Below, in pieces: positions 24,390-35,229 of a stretch of 64,000 bases of DNA; the stretch's first letter is position 1, and the number at the start of each line of letters is the position of its first letter. Below the pieces are notes generated by a model that was not told where the DNA came from, searched no databases, and was given only the letters and a program-made list of their open reading frames with translations. Source of the stretch: Rubrivivax sp. (lineage in GTDB: Bacteria; Pseudomonadota; Gammaproteobacteria; Burkholderiales; Burkholderiaceae_C). The position numbers were made by a program, and so were the translations under genes. The DNA lies in NCBI GenBank assembly GCA_030653385.1, contig JAURZM010000007.1, positions 62,001 through 126,000 on the forward strand. Reading direction: 5' to 3'.

Positions 24390-25161
24390 TCAGCGGGTGA
24401 ACCTGCGCCTGGACGAACTTGGCCTGCGCCGGCTCGTGGTCCCAGCGTTCGACCGTGGCCGTTTCAGTGGCCGCGATGTCAATCCGGATCACGTTCACCG
24501 AATTGCCCGCTTCGGCGCGCACCCGTGAGCTGACAGCGGTGCCGGCCTGAACGGCCCAGCCGCCGTGGGGCAGCGGCAGCACAAAGGGCAGGTGGATGTG
24601 GCCGCCGACGATCAGGTCCACCCCCGCAGCGCCCCAGCTGTGCAGTGCAGCGGCGTGGCCGTGCAGGCGGTCGTGGGCGTCCTGCGGGCGGCTCACGGCC
24701 AGCGGCTGGTGCACCAGGACCACTTTGCATTGCGCAGGCCGTGCCTGCGCCAGGCGGCGCGCCACACGTTCGGTCTGCTCTGCTGACAGCTGGCCATCCG
24801 CATGCCGCCACCAGCGGGTGGTGTTGACGGCCAGCAGCAGCAGATCGTCGGTCTCCAGGCTGGGTTCCAGTTCTTCACCGAAGGCCACCCGGTAACGTGC
24901 GTAAGGGGCGAAAACACGCAACGGCAGGTGAAACAGCGGAATGTCGTGGTTGCCAGGCACGGCCACCCAACGTGGCACCTGCAGGCGCTGCACGAAGGCC
25001 CGTGCCGCAGCGAACTGGGCACGGGTGGCACGTTGCGTGATGTCGCCCGACAGCAGAAGCACATCGGGGCGCAGCTCGTGTGCCAATCGCACCAGCGCTT
25101 CGACGACCGCCGGGCGTTCGGTGCCGAAGTGCGGGTCGGACACCTGCAGCAGCAGCGTCAT
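24376..25161 (-). CDS. Calcineurin-like metallophosphoesterase
   Basis: 261 residues from the ATG at 25161, which overlaps the stop of the upstream lipid kinase gene (ATGA). The five metal motifs are complete: LLQVSDPHFG, LLSGDITQRAT, VAVPGNHDIP, VVLVHQPL and IVGGHIHLPF. This is the layout of the Icc/cyclic-nucleotide phosphodiesterase group, but the substrate may be any phosphoester. Coupling to a lipid kinase hints at a phospholipid substrate, which is inference. Confidence 0.85.
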   Translation of the reverse strand: MTLLLQVSDPHFGTERPAVVEALVRLAHELRPDVLLLSGDITQRATRAQFAAARAFVQRLQVPRWVAVPGNHDIPLFHLPLRVFAPYARYRVAFGEELEPSLETDDLLLLAVNTTRWWRHADGQLSAEQTERVARRLAQARPAQCKVVLVHQPLAVSRPQDAHDRLHGHAAALHSWGAAGVDLIVGGHIHLPFVLPLPHGGWAVQAGTAVSSRVRAEAGNSVNVIRIDIAATETATVERWDHEPAQAKFVQAQVHPLMRPG

Positions 25162-26129
25162 GCGGCGGCCTTCGGCTCGGGCAAGGGCGTGGCAGCCGGC
25201 GCGGCCGGGGGCGGGCACAGCAGGTCCAGCGTCTGCGGGGCCACTTGAAAGGTCAGCGGCAGCCGCATCCAGCTCACCTCGCCGTCGGTGGCCACCTTGA
25301 TGCGTGTTGCGCCCAGCGTGCCCAGGCGGCGGCCGGGCCGCACGGTGAGTTTTTTCGTGGCCACGTGGATCAGTTCTTCGGCTTCCCCCAAACGCCCCAG
25401 CGCACCGCGCAGCAGCAGGCCCAGCATCTTCAGCAGGCCCACCGGTCGCAGCGCAATGGCCGCCAGTTGGCCGGCTTCCACGGCGTCGGCCTCCGAAAAC
25501 CCCAGCTGCTGCATCTGCAGCGCGTTGTTGCCGACAAACAGCGTGGGTGTGCGCAATTCGCGTTCATTGCCCTGGGCTTCGATGCGCAGACGCAGGCTGC
25601 GGTGGCCGCGCAGCAAGGTGGCCAGCCCGGCGCCGAAAGCCACCAGGCGGCTGCGGCCGAACTGGCGTTTCCACGCCTCGCGGTCTTCCAGCAGGCGCGG
25701 GTACAGGCCCAGGCTGGCGTTGACCAGGAACACCCGGTCGCCCACCAGCCCCACCTGCGCCGGCTGCCGGTGGCCCGCCAGCAGCACCTGCAGCGCCGCC
25801 ACGGTGTCGTCGGGAATGCCGTGGGTGCGACTGAAGTAGTTGAAGGTGCCTTGCGGCAACACGCCGAAGGTGCAACCACTGCCCAGCACGGCCTGGGCCA
25901 CGGTGTTGATGGTGCCGTCGCCACCGGCGGCCACCACCACACCACCCACTTGCTGCGCTTGGCTGACGGCCTGGCGCGCGATAGCACCCAGCTGCTTCGG
26001 GTCCTGCACCTCCAGCAGGTGCAGCGTGCGCCCGGCTTCCGTGCAGCCCTTTCGCAGCGTTTCACGCACTTCGTCGGCCTGGCCGTGGCCGGCACCGACG
26101 TTGAAAACGACGATCAGCGGAGCCGACAT
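25158..26129 (-). CDS. Diacylglycerol-kinase-type lipid kinase (YegS/DgkB-like)
   Basis: 323 residues. The catalytic loop is VVVAAGGDGTINTVAQ (about 65-80), followed by FGVLPQGTFNYFSRTHGIP, the family's lipid-kinase signature region. The C-terminal beta-sandwich domain follows from about residue 130. It phosphorylates diacylglycerol, sphingosine-like or related lipids at the membrane. A proline/alanine-rich tail (about 300-323) ends it. The metallophosphoesterase gene overlaps its stop codon. Confidence 0.85.
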   Translation of the reverse strand: MSAPLIVVFNVGAGHGQADEVRETLRKGCTEAGRTLHLLEVQDPKQLGAIARQAVSQAQQVGGVVVAAGGDGTINTVAQAVLGSGCTFGVLPQGTFNYFSRTHGIPDDTVAALQVLLAGHRQPAQVGLVGDRVFLVNASLGLYPRLLEDREAWKRQFGRSRLVAFGAGLATLLRGHRSLRLRIEAQGNERELRTPTLFVGNNALQMQQLGFSEADAVEAGQLAAIALRPVGLLKMLGLLLRGALGRLGEAEELIHVATKKLTVRPGRRLGTLGATRIKVATDGEVSWMRLPLTFQVAPQTLDLLCPPPAAPAATPLPEPKAAA

Positions 26130-26154
26130 GGTCCGGCTTGCGGCCAGGCGCGGC

Positions 26155-27135
26155 CTAGTCGGCCAGCGGCACGCAGAGGGTGTCGATCTGTCCCATCACT
26201 TCGGGCGTCAGCTTGTCCAGCACGGCCAGGGCACCCAGGTTGGCTTGCAGCTGTTCGATGTGCGAAGCACCGGTGATCACGGTGCTGACGCGCGGGTTTT
26301 TTGCCACCCAGGCCAGCGCCAGCTGGGCCAATGAGCAGCCCAGGTCGGCGGCGATGGGCTCGAGCTTGGCCACGGCCTGGTTCTTGGCCGGGTGGGTGAG
26401 GCCGTCACGCAGAAAGGCCATGTTCTCCAGCGCACCGCGGCTGCCTTCGGGCACGCCGTTTTTGTACTTGCCGGTGAGCAGGCCACTGGCCAGCGGGCTC
26501 CAGGTGGTCAGGCCCAGTCCGATGTCTTCATACAAGCGTGCGTACTCCTGTTCGACCCGCCGGCGGTGGAACAGGTGGTACTGCGGCTGCTCCATCACCG
26601 GCTTGTGCAGGTGGTGGCGCTCGGCAATCTCCCAGGCGGCGCGGATGTCGGCGGCGCTCCACTCGCTGGTGCCCCAGTACAGGGCCTTGCCCTGGGTGAT
26701 GAGGTCGCTCATCGCACACACGGTTTCTTCCACCGGCGTGTGCGGGTCGGGGCGGTGACAGTAGATCAGGTCGATGTGGTCCAGGCCCATGCGCTTCAGG
26801 CTGCCGTCCATGGCCTGCATCAGGTACTTGCGGTTCAGCGTGTCCTTGCGGTTGACGGCGTCACCCTCGCGGTCCAGACCCCAGAAGAACTTGGTGCTGA
26901 CGATGTAGTTCAGCCGCGGCCAGGCCAGTTGTTTGAAGGCCGCGCCCATGATCTCTTCGCTGCGGCCGCCGGCATAAGCCTCGGCGTTGTCGAAGAAGTT
27001 GACGCCAGCGTCGAAGGCCGCGGCCAGCATCTCGCGCGCCTGGCCGGTGTCGACCTGGTTGTGGTACGTGACCCAGGAACCCAAGGACAAGGTGCTGACA
27101 CGCAGGCCGGAACGGCCGAGTCGACGGTATTGCAT
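26155..27135 (-). CDS. Aldo/keto reductase of the voltage-gated K+ channel beta-subunit type
   Basis: 326 residues, a complete TIM barrel. Catalytic residues are D and Y in [16 protein letters not shown] in IVSTKFFWG and H in [11 protein letters not shown]. The NADPH-binding C-terminal motif [15 protein letters not shown] is present. The sequence matches the AKR6/AKR14-like group ([18 protein letters not shown] start). It reduces aldehydes or ketones with NADPH in the cytoplasm. It is 25 bases from the lipid kinase gene and may be cotranscribed. Confidence 0.88.
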   Translation of the reverse strand: MQYRRLGRSGLRVSTLSLGSWVTYHNQVDTGQAREMLAAAFDAGVNFFDNAEAYAGGRSEEIMGAAFKQLAWPRLNYIVSTKFFWGLDREGDAVNRKDTLNRKYLMQAMDGSLKRMGLDHIDLIYCHRPDPHTPVEETVCAMSDLITQGKALYWGTSEWSAADIRAAWEIAERHHLHKPVMEQPQYHLFHRRRVEQEYARLYEDIGLGLTTWSPLASGLLTGKYKNGVPEGSRGALENMAFLRDGLTHPAKNQAVAKLEPIAADLGCSLAQLALAWVAKNPRVSTVITGASHIEQLQANLGALAVLDKLTPEVMGQIDTLCVPLAD

Positions 27136-27235
27136 GGTGGGCGCGGAGCAGGCGTTGAGGGACAGCGAGCGTAGCGCAGTGGCTTTGCCCTTCCTGGCCG
27201 CTCCTCGACTTCATGCGCCCCGGCGGGGCGCGGGC

Positions 27236-27889
27236 TCAGCCAGCCAGCTTGCGCCCCGCAGCGCCAACCCGGCGGCTCGCCCAGCCCAGCACACCCGCCA
27301 GGCCGGCCAGCGTCAATGCCCAGACCGGCGGCTCGGACACCACCGACACCGCATCGATCACGGCGTAGTGAAGCAAGGGGTTCTGCTCGTTCAGGAAACG
27401 CAGCGTGGTGGACTCGGACTGGGCCACGAAGTCCACCGTGGCTGTCGCCCACACAGCGGTGATCGTGGGCGCCGCCGGGGTCTCGAACAGCTGGTCCAGG
27501 CCCGCCACCTGCACCCGCACCGTGCCGGTGCCGTCGCGGCCTTCAAATCGTGCGTTGCCCAGGCTGAAGCTCAGCGTGTAGGTCTGTCCGGCCACGGTGG
27601 ACAGCGTCTGTTCGATGCCGCCGCCTTCAGGGTAGATGTGGTTGGCCAGGTCGACGGCCATCAGCCCGTCGGGCACCGGACCCGTGCCCAGCACCAGCGG
27701 GTTGATGTACTCAACACCGCTGAGCAGGGTGGTCCAGCCAGTGATGGCGGTGGACCCACCCGGCAGCACACAACCGCCTTCGCAGCCACCAGGGAACTCG
27801 AAGCTGCCGTTGAACACCAGTTCGGACTGGGCAGCGCCGGCCAGGCTCAAGCCAGCCAGCAGGGCAAGCAGTCGGAGGCGGTTTTGCAT
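27236..27889 (-). CDS. Secreted DUF642-like protein with PEP-CTERM-type C-terminus
   Basis: 217 residues from the ATG giving MQNRLRLLALLAGLSLAG, a signal peptide. The body starts ELVFNGSFEFPGG, as in DUF642/choice-of-anchor galactose-binding-like domains, and contains IEQTLSTVAGQTYTLSFSLG. The C-terminus SEPPVWALTLAGLAGVLGW followed by ASRR is a PEP-CTERM anchor with the variant SEPP instead of VPEP. Exosortase would remove this tail; no exosortase gene is in the window. Such proteins usually accompany exopolysaccharide loci like the one at 30-55 kb. Confidence 0.75.
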   Translation of the reverse strand: MQNRLRLLALLAGLSLAGAAQSELVFNGSFEFPGGCEGGCVLPGGSTAITGWTTLLSGVEYINPLVLGTGPVPDGLMAVDLANHIYPEGGGIEQTLSTVAGQTYTLSFSLGNARFEGRDGTGTVRVQVAGLDQLFETPAAPTITAVWATATVDFVAQSESTTLRFLNEQNPLLHYAVIDAVSVVSEPPVWALTLAGLAGVLGWASRRVGAAGRKLAG

Positions 27890-28050
27890 GGCGTGGCCCT
27901 CGGTTCGGAAATCATAAGCCGCCTGACACTGGCGTGCACGGCGAATGCTGCAGTGTGTCGCGCAAGGACAGGTCCGTGCGCTCGAACAGCAGGCATGCAC
28001 GGGTCCAATTGATCGGCCACGGCCAGACGGCCATTGCCTGCGGGTGACGG

Positions 28051-29085
28051 CTACCAGCGCAGCAGGCCCGCGGCCCAGGTCAGGCCACCGCCGAAGGCGG
28101 TCATCAGCACCGTGTGGCCGGGCTGGATGCGCCCGTCTTGTGTGTATTCGTCCAGGCAGGTCGGGATGGTGGCGGTGGAGGTGTTGCCGTACTTGTGCAG
28201 GTTCAGCGCCACCCGTTCCATCGGCAGACCCAGGCGACGCGCGACCGCCTGGATGATGCGCAGGTTGGCCTGGTGCGGCACGAACCAGTCCACATCGGCC
28301 ACCGCCAAGCCCTGCGCGGCCAGCAATTCGCGCGAGACCTCGACCATGCAGCGAACCGCGTGGTTGAAGACCTCGAGGCCATCCATGTGGATCAGGTGCA
28401 GACGCTGCGCCACCGCCTCAAGGCTGGCAGGCTGACGGGTGCCACCGGCCGGCAACGACATGACGTCGCCGAAGTGTCCGTCGGTGTGCAGGTGCAGGCC
28501 CAGGATGCGGCCGCGCGGCTCGGCTGCAGCCGACCCCAACGCCGAATCCACGGGGCCGATCAGGCAGGCCCCGGCACCGTCACCGAACAAGATGCAGGTG
28601 TTGCGGTCGGTCCAGTCCACGTAGCGCGTCAGCGCTTCGCTGCCGATCACCAGCACGTGCCGGTAGGCGCCCGTGCGCACCAGCGCATCGGCGGCCTGCA
28701 CACCCGCCAGCCAGCCGGCACAGGCGGTCACCAGGTCGTAGGCCGGCACGCCGGCGCGCACACCCAGCTTGGCCTGCACGGCGGCACCCAGCGAAGGCAA
28801 CCAGCGGTCGGGCGTGTTGGTGCAGGTGATGATCAGATCCACGGCCGACGGCGGCAGGCCCGCACGGTCCAGCGCATCGCGCGCGGCGGCGGCCGCGATG
28901 TCGCTGTTGTTCTGCCCAGGTGCCAGCATGCGCCGCTGCTCGATGCCAGTGCGTTCGCGGATCCAGGCGTCGCTGGTGTCGACGCGCAGCGCGATGTCGT
29001 GATTGCTGAGCACCTGCTCGGGGAAGGCCGAGCCCAGCGCCACGATGCGCGAGGCCGCTGCAGCACGGGGCGGGCTGGGTGTCAT
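28051..29085 (-). CDS. Beta-ketoacyl-ACP synthase III-like (FabH family)
   Basis: 344 residues. The triad is visible: C122 in VTACAGWLAG, H in FVPHQANLRI and N in HKYGNTSTA. The start RIVALGSAFPEQVLSNHDI and DAWIRERTGIEQRRM are normal for KASIII. It condenses an acyl-CoA with malonyl-ACP. It is 13 bases after an acyl-CoA ligase gene, so it may use a CoA ester made by that enzyme for a special fatty acid or lipid rather than serve housekeeping synthesis. ATG at 29085 chosen over an upstream in-frame TTG. Confidence 0.85.
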   Translation of the reverse strand: MTPSPPRAAAASRIVALGSAFPEQVLSNHDIALRVDTSDAWIRERTGIEQRRMLAPGQNNSDIAAAAARDALDRAGLPPSAVDLIITCTNTPDRWLPSLGAAVQAKLGVRAGVPAYDLVTACAGWLAGVQAADALVRTGAYRHVLVIGSEALTRYVDWTDRNTCILFGDGAGACLIGPVDSALGSAAAEPRGRILGLHLHTDGHFGDVMSLPAGGTRQPASLEAVAQRLHLIHMDGLEVFNHAVRCMVEVSRELLAAQGLAVADVDWFVPHQANLRIIQAVARRLGLPMERVALNLHKYGNTSTATIPTCLDEYTQDGRIQPGHTVLMTAFGGGLTWAAGLLRW

Positions 29086-29098
29086 CGCCGGCACCGTA

Positions 29099-30625
29099 TC
29101 ACGCGGCCGCGTCAAGCAGCGCCTGGCGCAACTGCGTCTTGAGCACTTTGCCCAGCGCCGTGCGCGGCAGCTGGGTCACGAAGGCCACCGAACGTGGCAC
29201 CTTGTAGCCGCCGATGTGTTCGCGGCAGAAGGCCTGCAGCGCACCGGCATCGGGCGCCCAGTGCGCCTGGGGCACCACCACGGCGTGCACGGCCTCGCCA
29301 TACAACGCATCAGGCCGGCCAACCACGGCCACCTCCAGCACGCCCGGGTGCAACAGCAGCACGGCTTCGACTTCGCCGGAGTAGACGTTTTCGCCGCCAG
29401 TGATGATCACGTCTTTCTGGCGGTCCAGGATGAAGACATAACCTTCGCTGTCGATGCAGCCCACGTCGCCGGTGTGGAAGCAGCCCCCGCGCAGCGCCTG
29501 ACGGCTCAGTTCAGGGGCATCCAGATAGCCCGCAAAGACGTTGTCGCCCTGCGCCACGATTTCGCCCACATGGCCAGTGGGCAGCACGCTGCCGTCGTCG
29601 GCCAGCACCTGCAACTGCACGCCAGGCAGCGCACGGCCGCAGGCACCCAGGCGTTCAGGGTGGTGGCCCGCCAGCGCCGCCCGGTGGGCCGCAAAGTCCA
29701 GCATGGCCAGCAGCGGTGAGGTTTCGGTCAGCCCGTAACCCTGGATGAACTGCACCTCCGGCAGCGCCTGCACGGCACGCCGGATGGTCGCCAGCGGCAT
29801 CGGGGAAGCGCCATAAACCACCCGCCGCAGGCTGGACGTGTCGTGCTGCGCGACAAGCCCCGAGTCCAGCAGCAGCGTCAGCATCGTGGGCACCAGCAGC
29901 GTCGTCGTGACGCGGTGCTGCGCCACAGCCTGCAAAAAGGCCTGCGGCGTGAAGCGTGGCAGGTAGGCCTGCGCGGCGCCTTGCAGCAAAAAACAGGTGA
30001 ACACCAGTTCGGCCGAATGGAACATCGGCGCCACATGCAACACCACGTCGTGCGCGGCCGGCTGCAGCACGCTGGCAATCTGGCGTGCGTTGGCCAGGAT
30101 GTTGGCGTGGCTCAGCGGCACGCCCTTGGCGCGGCCCGAGGTGCCGCCGGTGAAGAGCAGCAGGGCTTCGTCGGCCGGCTGCACCCGCGCGGGTGTCTGT
30201 GCCGGTGCTCCGGCCAGCGCGGCTTCGTAAGCGGCCGGGTCCAGCCACAGCGTGCGCGCCGACCAGGCCGACAGCTGCGGCGCCCGCGCGGTGGCGGCCA
30301 AGGCCGGGTCGGCCAGCAGCAGCTGGCAGCCTGCCTGCTGAAGGATGTCGGCCAACTCCAGCGCAGACAAGCGGTGGTTCAGCGGCACCGGTGTGGCGCC
30401 CAGGCGCCAACCGGCGTGCAGCAGCTCGGCAAAGCGAAATCCGTTCAAGGCCAGCACGGCAAAACGCTGGCCGCGCTGCAGACCGCTGGCCTGCAGCCAG
30501 CCGGCCACGTGGCCGACGCGCTTGTCGAAAGTCGCCCACTCCAGCGTCAGCTCAGCGTCGCAGACAGCGCGCCGATGGGCCATTCGCCCGGCCGCTTCTT
30601 GCATCGCATGCGTCAGTGTGTTCAT
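29099..30625 (-). CDS. AMP-forming acyl-CoA synthetase
   Basis: 508 residues. Motifs of the ANL superfamily: the P-loop [20 protein letters not shown], then GYGLTETSP, then the hinge region [20 protein letters not shown] and the C-terminal catalytic lysine in [12 protein letters not shown]. It activates a fatty or aromatic acid with ATP and joins it to CoA. The start at 30625 gives [14 protein letters not shown]; the frame is open upstream but without family similarity. It is divergent from the UXS-like gene and heads the two-gene unit with the KASIII gene. Confidence 0.87.
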   Translation of the reverse strand: MNTLTHAMQEAAGRMAHRRAVCDAELTLEWATFDKRVGHVAGWLQASGLQRGQRFAVLALNGFRFAELLHAGWRLGATPVPLNHRLSALELADILQQAGCQLLLADPALAATARAPQLSAWSARTLWLDPAAYEAALAGAPAQTPARVQPADEALLLFTGGTSGRAKGVPLSHANILANARQIASVLQPAAHDVVLHVAPMFHSAELVFTCFLLQGAAQAYLPRFTPQAFLQAVAQHRVTTTLLVPTMLTLLLDSGLVAQHDTSSLRRVVYGASPMPLATIRRAVQALPEVQFIQGYGLTETSPLLAMLDFAAHRAALAGHHPERLGACGRALPGVQLQVLADDGSVLPTGHVGEIVAQGDNVFAGYLDAPELSRQALRGGCFHTGDVGCIDSEGYVFILDRQKDVIITGGENVYSGEVEAVLLLHPGVLEVAVVGRPDALYGEAVHAVVVPQAHWAPDAGALQAFCREHIGGYKVPRSVAFVTQLPRTALGKVLKTQLRQALLDAAA

Positions 30626-30758
30626 GGCGTGGTTTGCGGCATCGAGCGGCCAGCACAGCGGCTTGCAGGCAGTGAAGTATCGTAGGCTACAGAGACTCTT
30701 GCCGCCAGAGCCGCTCCGCAGCGCGGCAGCACCCAGTCCAAAACGGGAGGCGTTCACG

Positions 30759-31736
<978 letters not shown>

Positions 31737-31764
31737 GCGGCATCAAGCGACATCAAGCAACACC

Positions 31765-32931
31765 TTGGACAACATCCCCTTCGGCCAGCCCAACTTCTCT
31801 GAAGCCGAGATCGAAGCCGTGGCGCGGGTCATGCGCAGCGGCTGGGTGGGCATGGGGCCGGAAACGCTGGCCTTCGAACAGGAACTGGCTGCGCACCTGG
31901 GCGCGCAGCAGGTGGTCAGCACCAATTCCTGCACCTCGGCGCTGCAGCTCAGTCTGCTGGCGCTGGGCGTAGGGCCGGGCGACGAGGTCATCGTGCCCAG
32001 CTTCACCTGGTGCAGCACGGCCAATGCCGCGATCCAGGTTGGCGCGCAGCCGGTGTTTGCCGACATCGACGCGCACACGCTGGGGTTGGACCCGGCCGGC
32101 GTGGCGGCCGTGGTCACGCCGCGCACGCGGGCCGTGATCCCCGTGCATTTCGGCGGTCTGGGCCAGGACTTGCTGGCACTGAGCGCGGCCTTGCCGCCCG
32201 GCGTGCAGGTGGTCGAAGACGCCGCCCACGCGCTGGGTTCGACACTGCCCGACGGTCGCACCGTCGGCACGGCGGGCCACCTTTGCTGCTTCAGCTTCTA
32301 CGCCAACAAGGTGCTGTCCACCGGCGACGGCGGCGCCATCGCGGTGCCCGACGCGGCGCTGGCTTCCAGGCTGCGCTCACTGCGCCTGCAAGGGCAGAAC
32401 ACGGACGCCTGGCAGCGCTACGCCAGGCCCTCGTCGGCACTGATGCCGCCGCAGATTGCCGAGCTGGGCCTGAAGGCCAACTTCACCGATCTGCAGGCCG
32501 CCATCGGCCGGGTGCAACTGCGCCGCCAGGCAGAATTTGCGGCCACCCGTGCGGCTGTGGCCGCCGTCTACGGGCTGGCACTGTCTGACCTGGGCCTGCG
32601 CTTCCAGCGCGGCTGGGACCAGCCCGGCCACGCGCGCCATCTGTTCACGGTGCAGCTGCCCCCACAGTGGTCAAGCCGGCGTGACGGGCTCATCGCCACG
32701 CTGCGCGCGCAAGGCATCGGCGCCAGCCTGCATTACCGGCCCTTGCACCGGATGCCGCTTTACGCCGGCCTGAAACGCGGCCAGGCGCTGCCGCAGACCG
32801 AAGCGGTGGCGGACACCATCCTGACGCTGCCCATCGGCCCCTGCATGAGCGCGGACGATGCCTGGCGCTCGGCCCAGGCGCTGCGCCAGGCGCTGGGTGC
32901 TGCACCCTGGCCGCGCGACCTGCCGAACTAA
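31765..32931 (+). CDS. DegT/DnrJ/EryC1-type sugar aminotransferase
   Basis: 388 residues with a TTG start giving DNIPFGQPNFSEAEIEAVA, the normal N-terminus of the family; no ATG fits and no ribosome site is obvious. The PLP lysine is in FSFYANKVLSTGDGGAI, the aspartate in VEDAAHALGS, and SCTSALQLSL is the phosphate-binding stretch. It transfers an amino group to a keto-sugar nucleotide. The keto substrate could be the CDP-4-keto-6-deoxyhexose from the rfbFG-like genes. Its last four bases overlap the end of the opposing GT4 gene. Confidence 0.88.
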   Translation: MDNIPFGQPNFSEAEIEAVARVMRSGWVGMGPETLAFEQELAAHLGAQQVVSTNSCTSALQLSLLALGVGPGDEVIVPSFTWCSTANAAIQVGAQPVFADIDAHTLGLDPAGVAAVVTPRTRAVIPVHFGGLGQDLLALSAALPPGVQVVEDAAHALGSTLPDGRTVGTAGHLCCFSFYANKVLSTGDGGAIAVPDAALASRLRSLRLQGQNTDAWQRYARPSSALMPPQIAELGLKANFTDLQAAIGRVQLRRQAEFAATRAAVAAVYGLALSDLGLRFQRGWDQPGHARHLFTVQLPPQWSSRRDGLIATLRAQGIGASLHYRPLHRMPLYAGLKRGQALPQTEAVADTILTLPIGPCMSADDAWRSAQALRQALGAAPWPRDLPN

Positions 32932-34097
32932 CTTTTGCCAGCCAAGAGATCCTCGTAGACCTGCAGCACCTGGGCCACATGCCGCCCGGGCCCCCACTGC
33001 GCCACGGCCTTGTCGCGCGCAGCCCGGCCCATGCGACCGGCCAGCGCCGGGTCTTGCCACAGCCTTTGCACCTGACGCGCCAGTTCGGTGGCATTGCCGG
33101 CTTCGAACAGCAGGCCTTCGACACCGTCCTGCACCAGGTCGGCCACCGCGCCCAGGCGCGAACCGATGACCGGAATGCCGTGACCCATGGCTTCTGCGCC
33201 CACCAGGCCGAAGGTCTCGAACCAGATGCTGGGCACCACCAGCAAACGCGCCCCGCGGTAGAAGGCCTGCAGTTCGGCGGCGTTGTGGGTCACCACCACT
33301 TCAGGGCCGACCGGCACGTCCACGGTCACCAGGCTGGCGTGGTGGCGCGCCATCACAAAAGGCAGGCCGGTGATGCGGGCGGCTTCGGCAAACACCGGCA
33401 AACCCTTTTCGGCTGAAAAACGGCCGGCGTAGGCCACGTAGCTGCCTTGCGCGGAGTCGGCCGCGGTCTCGGGCAGATGCACCGGTGGTGAAATCACACA
33501 CAGGCGATCGGCCGGCAGCCCGGCATGTTCGGTCAACCAGCGGCCGGCAAAGACCGACGGGGCGATGTAGCGGCTGACATGGCGGTCGAACAGACCGAAG
33601 GTGCGCACGCCCACGTTGTAGAGCGCGGCGGCGGTGGTTTCGGGCAGGCTGCCGCGGCAGTTGTGGCGCAGCGCGTGCCATTCGCGGCCGGGCCCCAGGC
33701 AGCGTGTGCACAGGTGGCCTTCACGCACGTGGGTGACCAACGGGCAGCTCATGCGGAAGTCGACACAGCTCATCACCACCGGCAGACCACGGCGTGTGCA
33801 CTGCGGCAGGACCCAGGGCGACACCATCGGGTAGATCTCGTGCACGTGCACCAGGTGCGGCTGGAAGCTGTCGAGCAGGGCCGCGAATTCACGCACCGAC
33901 GCGCCGCCCCACAGCACACCGGTGCCGGCCTGCAGCCTGCCCGGCAAGCCACGCAGCCCCGGCGGCAGGTTCAGCGCGCTGCGGGCCATCACCTGCACCT
34001 GCAGGCCCTGTTCGCGCTGCAGCTCGATGGTGGCCTGCGTCACATTGTTGGCGCCACCACCACCGCGGTGCTGGTTGTAGACGTGCAGCACCTTCAT
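32928..34097 (-). CDS. Glycosyltransferase family 4, last gene of the polysaccharide operon
   Basis: 389 residues, GT-B fold. The N-terminus KVLHVYNQHRGGGGANNV holds the glycine-rich acceptor loop. The donor site is YAGRFSAEKGL followed by the E-x7-E motif ETFGLVGAE. A cysteine-rich insert (MSCVDFRMSCPLVTH and HLCTRCLG) at about 135-165 is seen in GT4 enzymes of the ExpE/WcaL-like type and may bind zinc. It starts 13 bases after the preceding GT2. The ATG at 34097 gives the natural N-terminus. Confidence 0.87.
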   Translation of the reverse strand: MKVLHVYNQHRGGGGANNVTQATIELQREQGLQVQVMARSALNLPPGLRGLPGRLQAGTGVLWGGASVREFAALLDSFQPHLVHVHEIYPMVSPWVLPQCTRRGLPVVMSCVDFRMSCPLVTHVREGHLCTRCLGPGREWHALRHNCRGSLPETTAAALYNVGVRTFGLFDRHVSRYIAPSVFAGRWLTEHAGLPADRLCVISPPVHLPETAADSAQGSYVAYAGRFSAEKGLPVFAEAARITGLPFVMARHHASLVTVDVPVGPEVVVTHNAAELQAFYRGARLLVVPSIWFETFGLVGAEAMGHGIPVIGSRLGAVADLVQDGVEGLLFEAGNATELARQVQRLWQDPALAGRMGRAARDKAVAQWGPGRHVAQVLQVYEDLLAGKS

Positions 34098-34110
34098 CAC
34101 CACTGCGCCT

Positions 34111-35229
34111 TCACCACGGCACCACCTGGGGTCTGGCGACATCGCTCTCGCTGGCAAATCCAAAAAGCGGTGGCCGCTTGGGCCAGCGCCAGGCCCAGCG
34201 GGCCAGGCCTTGTGTCATGCGCAGGCGACGCCGGCGGTCGGGCTGCTTTGCACCGGGCCAGGCGGCCATCAAAGCCGCCGGCGGCAGGCGCAGCAGCGCC
34301 GCCAGCGCCGCCATCGCCGCAAAGGCCCGCCCCGCGGCCACGCCGTGGTGCTTGCGCAAATACAGCCAGACGGCGTGGCAGCCCAGTGCGTAGTGGTCCC
34401 CCGCACGGTGCGGATGGCTGCTTTGCTGCCACAGGTGCGTGATGACGGCGGCGGGCTGGTAGTGGATGGCCCAGCCGGCGTTCAGGATGCGACGGCAGTA
34501 GTCGATGTCGTCCAGGTACATCGGTGAGCTTTCGTCCAGCAGGCCCACCTGCTGCAGCACCTCTTGCCGCATCAGCAGGCAAGCGCCGCAGATGCTCTGC
34601 ACAGCGCAGGCCTGCTGGCGCGGCCAGGCCAGCAGGTTGAAGCCGTCGTACCAGCGGGGGGGTGGCGGTTCCGACGCAGGCTGCGGTGCGGCCTGTGCCG
34701 TCAATCGCCTGCGAGAGCGGCTTTGCACCTTGTGCGCCAGCTTGTCCAGCAGCAACAACCAGGGCAGCAGGTTGCCGGGCGCGGGCAGGCGGCGTGCACA
34801 TTCGGCCTGGATGCTGCCGTCGCCCAGGCGCAGCATCGGGCCCACGGCGCCCGCGTCAGGGTGGGCTTGCAGGTGCGCCAGCAAGCTGCTCACGGCGCCG
34901 GGCTGCACAACGGTGTCGGGGTTCAGCAGCATCACGGCGCGGCCTCGGCACAGCGGCAACGCCCGGTTGTTGCCGGCCGAAAAACCCAGGTTCTGGCCGG
35001 TGGCCTGCAGTTGCACCCAGGGGTGGTGCTGACGCAGCAGTTCAGCGGTGCCGTCGGCCGAACCGTTGTCGACGACAAACACCTCGGTGTGCAAGCCACT
35101 GCAGGCGGTGGCCAGCGAATCCAGGCAGTTGCCGATCAGCGCTGCGGCGTTGTAGGTGACGATGACCACCGACAGGTCGGGCTGGGCTGCAGTTGCCGGT
35201 GCCGATGCCTGTGCAAGGGACTCAGCCAT
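34111..35229 (-). CDS. Glycosyltransferase family 2 (rhamnosyltransferase-like)
   Basis: 372 residues. GT-A motifs are LSVVIVTYNAAALIGNCLDS, VVDNGSADGT and LLNPDTVVQPGA, then CGACLLMRQEVLQQVGLLDE. Two C-terminal stretches are hydrophobic or amphipathic. It adds a sugar to the lipid-linked repeat on the cytoplasmic face. Its start overlaps the WecG-like gene stop by 8 bases. Confidence 0.85.
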   Translation of the reverse strand: MAESLAQASAPATAAQPDLSVVIVTYNAAALIGNCLDSLATACSGLHTEVFVVDNGSADGTAELLRQHHPWVQLQATGQNLGFSAGNNRALPLCRGRAVMLLNPDTVVQPGAVSSLLAHLQAHPDAGAVGPMLRLGDGSIQAECARRLPAPGNLLPWLLLLDKLAHKVQSRSRRRLTAQAAPQPASEPPPPRWYDGFNLLAWPRQQACAVQSICGACLLMRQEVLQQVGLLDESSPMYLDDIDYCRRILNAGWAIHYQPAAVITHLWQQSSHPHRAGDHYALGCHAVWLYLRKHHGVAAGRAFAAMAALAALLRLPPAALMAAWPGAKQPDRRRRLRMTQGLARWAWRWPKRPPLFGFASESDVARPQVVPW

